Assembly (NCBI RefSeq): GCF_020519665.1
Contig: NZ_CP084703.1
Location: forward strand, 2,852,001-2,916,000
Reading direction: 5' to 3'
Origin: Bacillus shivajii
GTDB taxonomy: Bacteria; Bacillota; Bacilli; Bacillales; Salisediminibacteriaceae
DNA: 64,000 nucleotides
Shown here in pieces: positions 17,733 to 27,210 of the stretch. The translations under genes were made by a program, and so were the position numbers. A model generated the notes under the pieces. The model worked only from the letters and a program-made list of their open reading frames with translations. It was not told the origin of the DNA and did not search any database. Positions within the stretch are counted from its first letter, which is position 1. Every line of letters begins with the position of its first letter.

Positions 17733-18734
17733 ATGGTTTATTTAATTTTTCTTTTAGCTGCGATCATTACAGTCGTATTAGCAGTAAGGCTTTCTACATA
17801 TGCTGATGTATTGAGCAAGCGTACGTCTTTAGGCGGAATGATGGTAGGTACGATTTTACTTGCAGGTGCAACATCGTTACCTGAGTTGACAACGAGTGCA
17901 ACTGCTATTTATGTTAATAATCCTAATATTGCGGTTGGAAATGTTCTTGGGAGTAATTTGTTTAATTTATTAATATTAGCTGTTTTTGATGTTATTTATC
18001 GTAAGAATAAAATGCTTACCTCTATTGAAAACGACCATGTGATCACGAGTATGGTCAGTCTAGGTTTAACGGGGCTAATATTTGCGGCAATGATTATCCC
18101 TAATGGCCCTCAAATATTTGGCGTCGGTATAGAATCCTTCCTACTAATTTTCTTTTATTTTGGTAGCATGAAAATCATTACAAGCGGTCAATCAGAAGTC
18201 ACTAATGCCGAAGCTGCTGCATCTATAAATGAAAGCGACCATCATACAAGAGCAATTTCACTTAAGCACGCTAAAATAGGGTTTGTCATTTCTTCGCTAC
18301 TTATTTTCGTAACAGGATCAGCGTTAACAATTGCTGGAGATCATATTGCACATAGTACGGGTTTATCTTCAACTTTCGTTGGAAGTTTTTTAATTGCTGG
18401 TGCAACTTCTTTACCTGAAGTTGTGACAGTACTAGTAGCCATTCAATTATTAAACTTCAATTTAGCCATAGGCAATATTGTTGGAAGTAACATCTTTAAT
18501 TTATTGATCTTAGCTTTTATAGATGTTTTATACCGTGAAGGTAACATTTTAGGAACGGTAAGTAGTGTATCATCTATTACCGCGTTAGCTGTCATGGTTT
18601 TAAACATCATTTTCATCGCTACAATTCTTTATTGGCAAGCCCATAATCAAAACAGTAAAGTCTATGCTGTTCCATCGATCATGCTTATTATCATTTACGG
18701 TATATCATTTTATATTATCTTTTCGTTAAGCTAA
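17733..18734 (+). CDS. Sodium/calcium exchanger-family membrane protein (CaCA)
   Basis: Polytopic cation/cation antiporter of 333 residues with the two inverted alpha repeats of the CaCA family: GATSLPELTTSATAI plus VGNVLGSNLFN in the first half, and AGATSLPEVVTVLVAI plus IGNIVGSNIFN in the second. About ten helices are expected. Start ATG 17733 has AGGAGAGGAAG upstream. The manganese riboswitch before it suggests that this exchanger exports Mn2+ (or is induced by Mn excess), rather than serving only Ca2+; this is inferred from the leader, not from residues. Confidence 0.9.
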   Translation: MVYLIFLLAAIITVVLAVRLSTYADVLSKRTSLGGMMVGTILLAGATSLPELTTSATAIYVNNPNIAVGNVLGSNLFNLLILAVFDVIYRKNKMLTSIENDHVITSMVSLGLTGLIFAAMIIPNGPQIFGVGIESFLLIFFYFGSMKIITSGQSEVTNAEAAASINESDHHTRAISLKHAKIGFVISSLLIFVTGSALTIAGDHIAHSTGLSSTFVGSFLIAGATSLPEVVTVLVAIQLLNFNLAIGNIVGSNIFNLLILAFIDVLYREGNILGTVSSVSSITALAVMVLNIIFIATILYWQAHNQNSKVYAVPSIMLIIIYGISFYIIFSLS

Positions 18735-18751
18735 AAACAAACTCTACTTTT

Positions 18752-18788
18752 CGAAGGTGGCTCAAACGTTTCTATGAGTCACCTTTCC
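18752..18788 (+). terminator. Terminator after the exchanger gene
   Basis: GAAGGTGGCTCA ... TGAGTCACCTTT hairpin. Confidence 0.75.
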
Positions 18789-18919
18789 TATTATTTACAA
18801 AAGGCTATTTTCTAAAAAGATAATTGCTTTTAGTAAAAATATAATCTCTCGAATCGGTTACAGGCGAACGCTTTCACCTCTTTGTATTTATAAAAAACAA
18901 CAACCTATGCGAAAAAAGC

Positions 18920-19471
18920 CTAACGAAAAAAGTTAGATTCTCTCATTTTCTCTAATGTCATCATTCCATGAGAACGTTCCTCTATTACACCTTCTTCATT
19001 TATTAATAAAATCGTTGGTACACCAACCACTTCATATTGCTTTTGAACCACTTCATCACGATCTAATAATACTTGGTCACTTGATATTGGCAGTTCCTGT
19101 ATATATTGTGCAACCGTACCTTCACTTCTTTCAGAGCCTGTTAAATTGACAGGAATCACTTTTACGTGTTCTAACAACCCTTCAGATTTGGCTGCATCTA
19201 ACTGCTCCCATTGTTCTGAACAGACGTGACACCAAGAGGTAAAAAATATAAGAAACATATTTTCATTGTTATTTCCTGTTACGTATACTTCTTGTCCTTC
19301 AGCATTCCCTAAATGAAATGGCGTCATTTTATCTCCTTGCTGAACACCTTCTGACACTTCTGTCATTGTTCGCTGTGTTAATGCCCACTCATGATCTGAT
19401 TGTACATACATAACCCCACCGATAAACAAAATAAAAGCTAGTAACATCCATTGTAATTTTCTTTTTAACAC
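18920..19471 (-). CDS. Membrane-anchored thioredoxin-like protein (TlpA/ResA type)
   Basis: About 183 residues: one N-terminal membrane anchor (LQWMLLAFILFIGGVMYV), then an extracytoplasmic thioredoxin fold with the active site FTSWCHVCSEQW and the cis-proline segment GVPTILLINEEG. It probably reduces or isomerises disulfides outside the membrane, for example in cytochrome maturation. The start is uncertain: the ATG at 19475-19477 directly abuts AAAGGGGGG, while GTG 19469-19471 has proper spacing and was chosen. It is not linked to cytochrome c genes here. Confidence 0.82.
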   Translation of the reverse strand: MLKRKLQWMLLAFILFIGGVMYVQSDHEWALTQRTMTEVSEGVQQGDKMTPFHLGNAEGQEVYVTGNNNENMFLIFFTSWCHVCSEQWEQLDAAKSEGLLEHVKVIPVNLTGSERSEGTVAQYIQELPISSDQVLLDRDEVVQKQYEVVGVPTILLINEEGVIEERSHGMMTLEKMRESNFFR

Positions 19472-19568
19472 GGACATCCCCCCTTTCTCACAATTTATGC
19501 AAAAAAAAAGTGATTAGTACAACCTAAAACGTTTTCTGTTTGGATCTGTCCCCACCGAATTTATAAAT

Positions 19569-19597
19569 TTGCTTTCTTATATAAAAAGGCATATAAT
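19569..19597 (+). promoter_or_regulatory. Sigma-A-type promoter of trpS
   Basis: TTGCTT (19569-19574), 17-bp spacer, TATAAT (19592-19597), just upstream of the T-box leader. Confidence 0.75.
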
Positions 19598-19611
19598 AGT
19601 TAACAAATTTC

Positions 19612-19890
19612 ATACAAATGAAGCGATGATAAAGAGTAGTACTTCTCCTGTAACATGTTCAGAGAGTCTGCGGTAGCTGAGAGCAGATCATGTGGCGAGT
19701 AGGAATGGACTTTTGAGCTTTCAGGCTGAACAGTTTTTCTTAGTAGGCTCTGACGTAACTCAAACGATATCTTGAGACCCCTTACTAAAAATTGGTGAGG
19801 ATTATTGAGTGATTTCTATTTTAGAAATAAACAGGGTGGCAACGCGGTCCATTCGTCCCTACTTCATGGGATGAATGGGCTTTTTTTTGA
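19612..19890 (+). promoter_or_regulatory. Tryptophan T-box leader of trpS
   Basis: tRNA-sensing attenuator. Stem I begins near GAAGCGATGATAAAGAGTAG. The specifier TGG (19706-19708, in GAATGGAC) reads tRNA-Trp. The T-box core AGGGTGGCAACGCGG lies near 19832-19846. The terminator stem CATTCGTCCC ... GGGATGAATG is followed by a run of T. Uncharged tRNA-Trp pairing with the TGGC bulge would form the antiterminator and allow trpS transcription. Confidence 0.95.
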
Positions 19891-19902
19891 TGAAAAAAAT
19901 GA

Positions 19903-20910
<1,008 letters not shown>

Positions 20911-20916
20911 TGATGG

Positions 20917-20943
20917 AAAGGCTGTTCACGGACAGTCTTTTCT
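20917..20943 (+). terminator. Terminator after trpS
   Basis: AAGGCTGT-TCACGG-ACAGTCTTTTCTT hairpin 6 bp after the stop. Confidence 0.7.
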
Positions 20944-20950
20944 TATTGAA

Positions 20951-21016
20951 ACTTAATTTATCCGTGAGAAATTTAATTTATCCGTGAAAATCTCAATTTA
21001 TCCGTGAGAAACTTAA
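20951..21016. repeat. Three tandem 20-bp repeats
   Basis: The unit AATTTATCCGTGAGAAACTT (small variations) is repeated with TCCGTG at 20961, 20981 and 21001, between the trpS and yjbA terminators. Similar short intergenic repeats are, to my memory, seen in other Bacillaceae. Confidence 0.75.
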
Positions 21017-21037
21017 ATTTTACAATCTCCCATAAAA

Positions 21038-21065
21038 GAAAGCGTGATCAAATGACCACGCTTTA
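21038..21065 (-). terminator. Terminator after yjbA
   Basis: AAAGCGTGGTCA-TT-TGATCACGCTTT then CTTTT on the minus strand. Confidence 0.8.
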
Positions 21066-21078
21066 CTATTTATGTACA

Positions 21079-21831
21079 CTATTGAACCTTTCTTCCTTCT
21101 CCTGTTTGAATTTCCCATAGCTTTTCAAAGAAAGGTTGTCCTTTAATCATCGTTAAACAATATTCTTCATGCTTTTTTGACCAACCTTCTCTGATCTCAT
21201 CATACAGCTCGTTCCATGCTTCTTCAAAACTCATTTGCTGAATCTCTAAATATTTATCAGCAGCCCATTCTGTATACCAATAGCGGATTTCAGCTGTGCT
21301 GGCTTCTTTATAAAGCTGATCTAAAGCCATGAAAAGAAGTTGTTTCAACTGTCTTTCCTTCCTTACAAGCCCCTTCATTAATAATGGATCTGGGGACAAA
21401 ATATGATATTGTTTTTCACAGTCTAAATAATCCATATAGTATTCTCTGACTGGCTCTGAGGATATTAGTTGAAATAGCTGCTCTTCTTGTCTAGGGACCA
21501 TACGGCTTTTACGTATTGGTGTATGATAACCAATCGTATCTACAATAATTGTTCTTACTCCGTCAGTGGCTAAGAAGCAATATTCCATTTCAACACGCTC
21601 ACTTTTACGGCGAACGTAGCTTTGTTTATACACATCAGCCAACAATTCTTCTGGTAGTTCCAACAACGTGTTTTCAATATAATCAAATAACGCTTCAGAA
21701 ATTTTAATCACAGCTATTTGATCAACTAATTCAATCTTGTCCTCTTTTCGCCATTCAAAAAACTCACAAACGTTATATCCATTTTCTTCGCCTTCAAACC
21801 AATTTACCCATACATCGCGCATGTGGAGCAT
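21079..21831 (-). CDS. yjbA: UPF0736/DUF3603 family protein YjbA
   Basis: A 250-residue cytoplasmic protein of the uncharacterised YjbA (UPF0736) family, conserved next to trpS in Bacillus. The N-terminus ([20 protein letters not shown]) and the [20 protein letters not shown] segment are family-like. No catalytic motif is visible. The ATG at 21829-21831 follows AGGGGTTGACC; Met4 is an alternative. Function unknown. Confidence 0.87.
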   Translation of the reverse strand: MLHMRDVWVNWFEGEENGYNVCEFFEWRKEDKIELVDQIAVIKISEALFDYIENTLLELPEELLADVYKQSYVRRKSERVEMEYCFLATDGVRTIIVDTIGYHTPIRKSRMVPRQEEQLFQLISSEPVREYYMDYLDCEKQYHILSPDPLLMKGLVRKERQLKQLLFMALDQLYKEASTAEIRYWYTEWAADKYLEIQQMSFEEAWNELYDEIREGWSKKHEEYCLTMIKGQPFFEKLWEIQTGEGRKVQ

Positions 21832-21929
21832 GAGGTCAACCCCTTTATACGATTCATTTTATGAACAGTATTGTCAGGTGAAAACCAATTTATTCCACAG
21901 TTTTGCGATAAAATTAAATCTAATCTATC

Positions 21930-22139
21930 TCATTTCATGCGAAACGGCAAGTAAAGCATCCCCCACACAATTAATAATCCGATAATAAAAATATAAAACT
22001 CTATACGACCGATGAGGAACAAGAAATATTCTACAACGGAATAACCAACTGTTAACAAATTTAAATAGGCAACTAAGCTAACCCCTCCTGTGACAGCTAA
22101 ACCAAATCCGATAAATAAAAATAAAAAGCGGACCATCAC
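21930..22139 (-). CDS. Small conserved membrane protein, unrecognised
   Basis: A 69-residue protein with two hydrophobic stretches (residues 3-28 and 40-62), separated by a short loop with YSVVEYF. The start ATG follows GGAAGGGGGAG. It lies between yjbA and yjaZ on the same strand and is likely co-transcribed. I recall similar short membrane proteins at this position in Bacillaceae but cannot name a family or a function. Confidence 0.65.
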   Translation of the reverse strand: MMVRFLFLFIGFGLAVTGGVSLVAYLNLLTVGYSVVEYFLFLIGRIEFYIFIIGLLIVWGMLYLPFRMK

Positions 22140-22252
22140 TCGTTTCTCCCCCTTCCTCCTTTCTTGTCGTTTCTTCAGCCTGTCCTATTTAAAATATATG
22201 ATTGGTGTAAGGGAAAAAAGACCTCTTTTCTATAAAGACGTCAATCGATTTG

Positions 22253-23062
22253 TTATAAAGATGAAAGTCGTAATAACTCTTCTGGACTTTCTTTTAATAA
22301 ATTTTTAGCATTAGGTAAACCATGTTTATCACAATATGATTTAACAATCTCATATCCCGTTCGATAACCTATCCATTTTGGAATCCCATACTTCCCACCA
22401 AACATATAGATATGGTGGTTTCTTCTACCGATTAAATCTTTACGCTTTTCAAGAACATATTTCCACCAATGTTTTATTTCATCAGTTGTATAAATATTTG
22501 TCCATGGTGCTTTATACTCTTCTCCTAAGGTACGTTCAACTTCAATTTCTGCTAACCCTTCCATAATCATCGATTCTAATAAAGAAACTGATTCTTCAGT
22601 ATGGTTTTGGTAATGAAGTCTACAAACGTGATGATATTCATGTGTGAGTAATGCTAGCTTTTCTTTTAGTGGGATATCTTCAGAATAAAACAATAAAAGA
22701 AATGTAGGAAATGACACGCCGTTCTTGCCACGTAAGCTTTCCATTATTACTGAATGATCATCGTTTACCGGAAATATAAATATTTTTGCATCTGGTCCAG
22801 AAAATTCTTCTTTAAGTTTTTGCCAATGCCTTTCTAACTTGTTTAGTTTCATTGTTTGATGCCATTGGGCTAATTTTTTCCTCGTCATCAAGTGTATAGG
22901 CTTCAAACCATTTTGGTATAAAAATGCAATCCATTGGTCATCTGTCCATTCTGGTATTTGTTCAAAAAGTTTAGAGAATCTAGGTATGCTCTCGTCCCCT
23001 CTTCGATGATCACTTTCTTGAATAAGTTGAAGCATCCACTCTGTTGTATGAATAACCGGCAT
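22253..23062 (-). CDS. yjaZ: DUF2268 putative zinc protease YjaZ
   Basis: A 269-residue protein of the DUF2268 (YjaZ) family of predicted Zn-dependent proteases. The gluzincin-like motif LLTHEYHHVCR lies near residue 140, and a downstream glutamate (MIMEGLAEIEVE) supplies a candidate third ligand. No signal peptide. The ATG follows AAGGGGGAAATT. Placement next to yjbA and trpS agrees with B. subtilis. Substrates are unknown. Confidence 0.88.
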   Translation of the reverse strand: MPVIHTTEWMLQLIQESDHRRGDESIPRFSKLFEQIPEWTDDQWIAFLYQNGLKPIHLMTRKKLAQWHQTMKLNKLERHWQKLKEEFSGPDAKIFIFPVNDDHSVIMESLRGKNGVSFPTFLLLFYSEDIPLKEKLALLTHEYHHVCRLHYQNHTEESVSLLESMIMEGLAEIEVERTLGEEYKAPWTNIYTTDEIKHWWKYVLEKRKDLIGRRNHHIYMFGGKYGIPKWIGYRTGYEIVKSYCDKHGLPNAKNLLKESPEELLRLSSL

Positions 23063-23168
23063 CTTATAATTTCCCCCTTACGTGACCTAATTCACTACAT
23101 CGTTCTTATAAATATGTTATGCTAAAATGACTATAATGCTAACGATGAAAGTGGAAGGAGGCTTAAAA

Positions 23169-23888
23169 TTGGACGTTCAACAAAGTGAAAATTCATATGT
23201 TCCTTTTTTTCAGCAACTTTCAAAAGAAAATCGAGATATATTATTAACTCATGGATTTAAACATCATGTACGTGCCGGCTCCACGCTTTTTTACGAAGGT
23301 GAAACAGCAAAATACATTTATCTTGTAAAATCTGGAGAAATTCGATTGAGTAAAATGACAATCGACCAAAAAAAATTCTTCCTTCACTTGAAGAAGAAAG
23401 ATGATATCGTTGGGGAATTTTCTTTATTTAACGATATGAGCTCAAGCATGACTGCTGAGGCTGTCGAAGATTGTGAACTTATCCGCTTCGATCAAAAAAC
23501 ATTAGAAGCACTCTTTACGCAAAATGGTGAAATTGCGACCGCATTCATTAAGTTATTTGCCAGAAATACACAGTCTACGCAAGCTAAGTTTTCTGATTTA
23601 CTTCTTTATGGAAAAACAGGTGCACTGTATTCGATCTTAATCCGTTTTAGTAACTCATACGGCAAAAAGAAAGACAATGGTATTCTCATTACAAAAAAAT
23701 TGACCAATCAAGAAATTGCTCATTTCATTGGTACGAGTAGAGAAACGGTCAATCGTATGTTGAATGATTTAAAGCGTGATCACATCTTATCTGTAAATGA
23801 CGGATATATTACGGTTCATGATGTAGGATTTTTAAAAAGACATTTACAATGCGGTAAATGTCCTGTCGAAATATGTACACTTTCTTAA
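23169..23888 (+). CDS. FNR-type Crp/Fnr regulator with C-terminal Cys cluster, paralogue 1
   Basis: Cyclic-nucleotide-binding-like sensor domain (residues 10-135), dimerisation helix, then a winged helix with the recognition segment NQEIAHFIGTSRETVNRML. The C-terminus LQCGKCPVEICTLS carries C228, C231 and C236, matching the C-terminal [4Fe-4S] site of B. subtilis FNR, so it is probably an anaerobic regulator. Start TTG 23169 is set by GGAAGGAGG; upstream ATGs lack a site. A second paralogue lies at 37063-37773. The stop overlaps the convergent liaR stop. Confidence 0.88.
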   Translation: MDVQQSENSYVPFFQQLSKENRDILLTHGFKHHVRAGSTLFYEGETAKYIYLVKSGEIRLSKMTIDQKKFFLHLKKKDDIVGEFSLFNDMSSSMTAEAVEDCELIRFDQKTLEALFTQNGEIATAFIKLFARNTQSTQAKFSDLLLYGKTGALYSILIRFSNSYGKKKDNGILITKKLTNQEIAHFIGTSRETVNRMLNDLKRDHILSVNDGYITVHDVGFLKRHLQCGKCPVEICTLS

Positions 23889-24511
23889 ATTAAATGATGT
23901 TTGTTTGCATAGATCGCTGCTTGTGTTCGGTCTTCTAGCTCTAATTTTGCAAATATATGGCTGACATGTGTCTTAACCGTTTTGATTCCAATATACAACG
24001 TATCTGCTATTTCTTTATTTGACATTCCTTTTCCTATGAGCGCAAGCACTTCTTTTTCTCTTTTCGTTAATGTTTCATGTTTTTGCGATGAGTGCATTCG
24101 TTCAAGCATTTTTTGTGTCACTTTCCCTTGAAATGTTGGCTCTCCTTTATGTGCTTTTCGAATCGCATCAGCTATTTCCTGTGCACTTGACGTTTTTAAA
24201 AGATAACCAAAAGCACCTGCTTCAATAACAGGAAAAAGCATTTCATCATCTAAATAACTTGTTAGGACAATGATTTTTATCTTTTCTTCTGATTGCAACT
24301 GTTTTGTCGCTTCGATTCCATTCATCCCATCCATCAAAAGGTCCATTAAGATCACATCTGGTTGTAATTCCTTAGCTTTACGAACAGCTTCTTTACCATC
24401 AGACGCTTCTCCTACTACTTCTAGATCGTCTTCAACTGATAAGTATGTTACAAGACCCATGCGAACCATCTCATGATCATCAACAATTAGTACTTTGATC
24501 TTTTCACCCAT
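23885..24511 (-). CDS. liaR: NarL/LuxR-type response regulator, LiaR-like
   Basis: Receiver domain with phosphoacceptor aspartate in DVILMDLLMDGMNG (near residue 54), signature lysine in LLKTSS, and a C-terminal LuxR helix-turn-helix (LTKREKEVLALIGKGMSNKEIADTL). Length 208 fits LiaR/VraR. It forms an operon liaF-liaS-liaR with overlapping stop and start codons (TAATG at 24511). LiaFSR systems respond to cell-envelope stress such as lipid II-binding antibiotics; this role is inferred from the three-gene context. Confidence 0.9.
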   Translation of the reverse strand: MGEKIKVLIVDDHEMVRMGLVTYLSVEDDLEVVGEASDGKEAVRKAKELQPDVILMDLLMDGMNGIEATKQLQSEEKIKIIVLTSYLDDEMLFPVIEAGAFGYLLKTSSAQEIADAIRKAHKGEPTFQGKVTQKMLERMHSSQKHETLTKREKEVLALIGKGMSNKEIADTLYIGIKTVKTHVSHIFAKLELEDRTQAAIYANKHHLI

Positions 24512-25668
24512 TATTCATCTCCCCCTGTTCCATTTTCTGTTAAAGGAATACGGAACTCTAATTTCGTTCCTTTACTTGGATAAGATACAATGGAAAAATG
24601 CCCACCTAACTCTACAATCCTTTCTTCCATTGAATTAAGCCCATAGCTTACTCTCATTTGACTATCGTCACTCTCCATATCAAAGCCAATACCGTCATCT
24701 TCTAAAATAAGAAGTAGCTGTTCTGTTTTTCGTACAGCTTTTAATGTCAAAGACTTCGGGTTAGCATGTCGTAATGCATTTGAAATTCCTTCTTGTATCA
24801 CTCGAAATAACTGTTCTTCTACCCCGGGTTCTAAATTTGGTAGCTCTAATAAAGACCAGCTAATTTGTAATTGAGGGTGCTTCCTTCTCAACTCATCTAA
24901 TATTGATTCTAAAGCATCACTTAACCCGTTTCCCTCTAAAGTAACTGGACGTAAGTGCATAATTAATGCTCTCAACTCTTGTTGAGCGTGATGAACCATC
25001 TTCTCTGTTTGCTGAAATAATTGCTTTGCTTTCTCAGGGTTTTTTTCAATCACTTTGGGCATTGCTCCAAGCGACATGGAAACGGCAAATAACTCTTGAC
25101 TAACTGCATCATGTAGGTCTCGAGCTAACTTCCTTCTCTCCTCTAGGCTTGCCGCCCGCTCTGCTTCAGAAATTAACGTAGCATTTTCGTTCAAAACCCT
25201 TCTCATAGAACGTATTTGCTGTTCTACATCTTTGGTTAAGTGATGGATTTGAACACTTAATTCCTTTACTTCATCGTCACGATCAACGTGTAACTGTTGC
25301 CTAAATGTTCCACGTTGGAATTGTTTAAGCTGATGGATGATATGCGTAATTGCTCGTTTTAACCCTGAAGCATATGTATACGAATAAATCACTGCTGCTG
25401 TTAAAAAAATCAAAGTGAAAACAATTGTTATACTAAGCATCAGAATTGGTTCAGACAATAACATGACAAATGCCGTTTCATCTGAATGAACGCCTATAGT
25501 TACAAACCCTTGTAATATGAAATAAATAATAAGTAAGGCACTTGCACCTGTCAGGGCAACTTTAAATTGAAGACGAAGAAGGTCCCATAATATCCCCTTT
25601 AGCTTCTTGTTTACCTTGTGATGTGGCTTCAACCATTTTTTTCGTTTTAAGTTCAACCGATTAGTCAA
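24511..25668 (-). CDS. liaS: LiaS-like sensor histidine kinase
   Basis: Membrane histidine kinase of 385 residues. Two N-terminal helices (near 35-55 and 75-100) enclose a short extracytoplasmic loop. A HAMP-like segment is followed by the HisKA_3 motif RRKLARDLHDAVSQELFAV (phospho-His in DLHD) and ATPase motifs DDGIGFDM and YGLNSMEERI. It starts at TTG 25668 with GGAGG upstream and overlaps liaF by 8 bp. It would phosphorylate the adjacent LiaR. The short loop fits an intramembrane-sensing kinase. Confidence 0.9.
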   Translation of the reverse strand: MTNRLNLKRKKWLKPHHKVNKKLKGILWDLLRLQFKVALTGASALLIIYFILQGFVTIGVHSDETAFVMLLSEPILMLSITIVFTLIFLTAAVIYSYTYASGLKRAITHIIHQLKQFQRGTFRQQLHVDRDDEVKELSVQIHHLTKDVEQQIRSMRRVLNENATLISEAERAASLEERRKLARDLHDAVSQELFAVSMSLGAMPKVIEKNPEKAKQLFQQTEKMVHHAQQELRALIMHLRPVTLEGNGLSDALESILDELRRKHPQLQISWSLLELPNLEPGVEEQLFRVIQEGISNALRHANPKSLTLKAVRKTEQLLLILEDDGIGFDMESDDSQMRVSYGLNSMEERIVELGGHFSIVSYPSKGTKLEFRIPLTENGTGGDE

Positions 25669-26494
25669 TGGTTAAAACCTCCACATCACCAATATTCAAA
25701 TGAACATAGAGAATGACTTGTTTCTCCGCATCATAAAAGTTTGGACTAGTGTAGGTCGCATTCCTACTTGTCCCCGAGTACGTATCATCAAATAATGTCA
25801 CTTCACCAATACGCACATCAACGAATGCTTTGACTGCCATATCGCGTGGTACAAGAATTTCAACAGATCCAATCCAACCACTAACATCAATGATGTTTTC
25901 TCCTTCTTTTAACACAGCTTTCGTTAAATCGATATCGACACTACCTATCCCCATTGAAATATCTGCTCCGTCAAGCTCCCACGGTTGCCTTCCTAATGAA
26001 AGGTCACCTAGAAACTGTTGATACTTTTTTCTTTCGTTCCACTGCGTTTCTCTTTTTTTATGATTGGAAAATGCCGTTTTATTTTCCGATTTATTATTTT
26101 TTCTTGCCTGATCTCCACCTACGTTAATGACGACATCTCCATTACGATCAAGTAAAACTTTCACACCGATATAAATGATTAAAAGCGGCCATAGGACATG
26201 AAATAGTTCGCGAAAACCAAAATCAATCCAGCCTGTGTTGTTCCCTAAAAGAACGACTCCAACAACTAAGACAATACTTCCCCACACTAATTTACCAATA
26301 TGCCATTTATCTCTACGTAAACTATGGATGAAATAAATGATACCTTCAAAAAAAATTTTTAGTCCGATTAACACGATAAGCACTGGCCAAAACATCGCGA
26401 ATATACTAGTTGCTTCTGTTTCTATGAACCCTATATTTGAAAGCAGAAAAACAATACCTGTTGCTAATATTAAAAAACCTAATATATTTTTCAT
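25661..26494 (-). CDS. liaF: LiaF-like inhibitory membrane protein
   Basis: Four hydrophobic segments in the first 115 residues (for example FLILATGIVFLLSNIGF), then a soluble C-terminal domain with IDVSGWIGSVEILVPRDM and FVDVRIGEVTLFDD, the pattern of LiaF/VraT. In B. subtilis LiaF keeps LiaS off until envelope stress. Length 277. Downstream liaS overlaps by 8 bp. No liaIH target genes are in this window. Confidence 0.9.
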   Translation of the reverse strand: MKNILGFLILATGIVFLLSNIGFIETEATSIFAMFWPVLIVLIGLKIFFEGIIYFIHSLRRDKWHIGKLVWGSIVLVVGVVLLGNNTGWIDFGFRELFHVLWPLLIIYIGVKVLLDRNGDVVINVGGDQARKNNKSENKTAFSNHKKRETQWNERKKYQQFLGDLSLGRQPWELDGADISMGIGSVDIDLTKAVLKEGENIIDVSGWIGSVEILVPRDMAVKAFVDVRIGEVTLFDDTYSGTSRNATYTSPNFYDAEKQVILYVHLNIGDVEVLTID

Positions 26495-26710
26495 CTACGA
26501 TTCTCCTTTTTTGTCAGGAAGAATAAGAGGTTCACTCCCTCCTATCCATTTACATATATTTTATCTGCTTGACGTGAATACGCCAATCCATTTTTCAGAA
26601 TAAAAATGAAATAGCTGTAAATCTAATCTTGATAGGATTTCAGTTTGTTGTATTCATCATAACGTTTCTTTTTAATAGAAAAAACGGACGCGAGGTTGGT
26701 TCTCCCTCCG

Positions 26711-26724
26711 TCTCAAGACTGAGA
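26711..26724. promoter_or_regulatory. Palindrome upstream of the liaFSR-like operon
   Basis: TCTCA-AGAC-TGAGA, a perfect 5-4-5 palindrome about 215 bp before the liaF start. It may be an operator, but I cannot assign a protein. Confidence 0.3.
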
Positions 26725-26782
26725 TTCCAACACAGAGACGATTGTTTTCTCAACCCTTTAATGAATATTCTTCTTATTTGAA

Positions 26783-27131
26783 TGAATTTCATAATTACGT
26801 TTTTTGCGCAGTGAAACGAATGATATTATAAATATTTCATTAAATGTACGTTTTATTTGGAATTGGACGTAACAAAAGACGGCGACTCCCGGAGGATCAG
26901 CGACGAGCAATACTTCTTCGAACTGCTTCGAGCTGCGACGAGTAACCGCAGGAGCACTGTTTATCTGTGACGAGTAATCGCAGGAACAACGAGCTGAAGA
27001 TCCACTTAGGCGAAGAGTTGTTGAGCCTAAGTTAGCTGAAGATAAGCCCTCGGGAAAGCGTCCGTCTGAAGTGAAGTTCACACTCATCATTCGGAATTTC
27101 GCATCATATTTTGAGTTATGAAATTGATTCA
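26783..27131. mobile_element. Family A element with both ends, 349 bp
   Basis: Left end TGAATTTCATAATTACG and right end TTATGAAATTGATTCA form imperfect terminal inverted repeats. Between them lie a left AT-rich arm, a palindromic GC-rich core (CGACTCCCGGAGGATCAGCG ... CCCTCGGGAAAGCGTCCG), and an insertion of GC-rich modules (TGCGACGAGTAACCGCAGG) that is absent from the related copy at 55.59-55.77 kb. No transposase; it resembles a MITE. Confidence 0.78.
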
Positions 27132-27210
27132 TTTATTATAAATTAAAAATTCATCAATGAAACATGTGGGGTCTTCTGATATAATCTAACTAAGTTAGAG
27201 GTGACGATAA

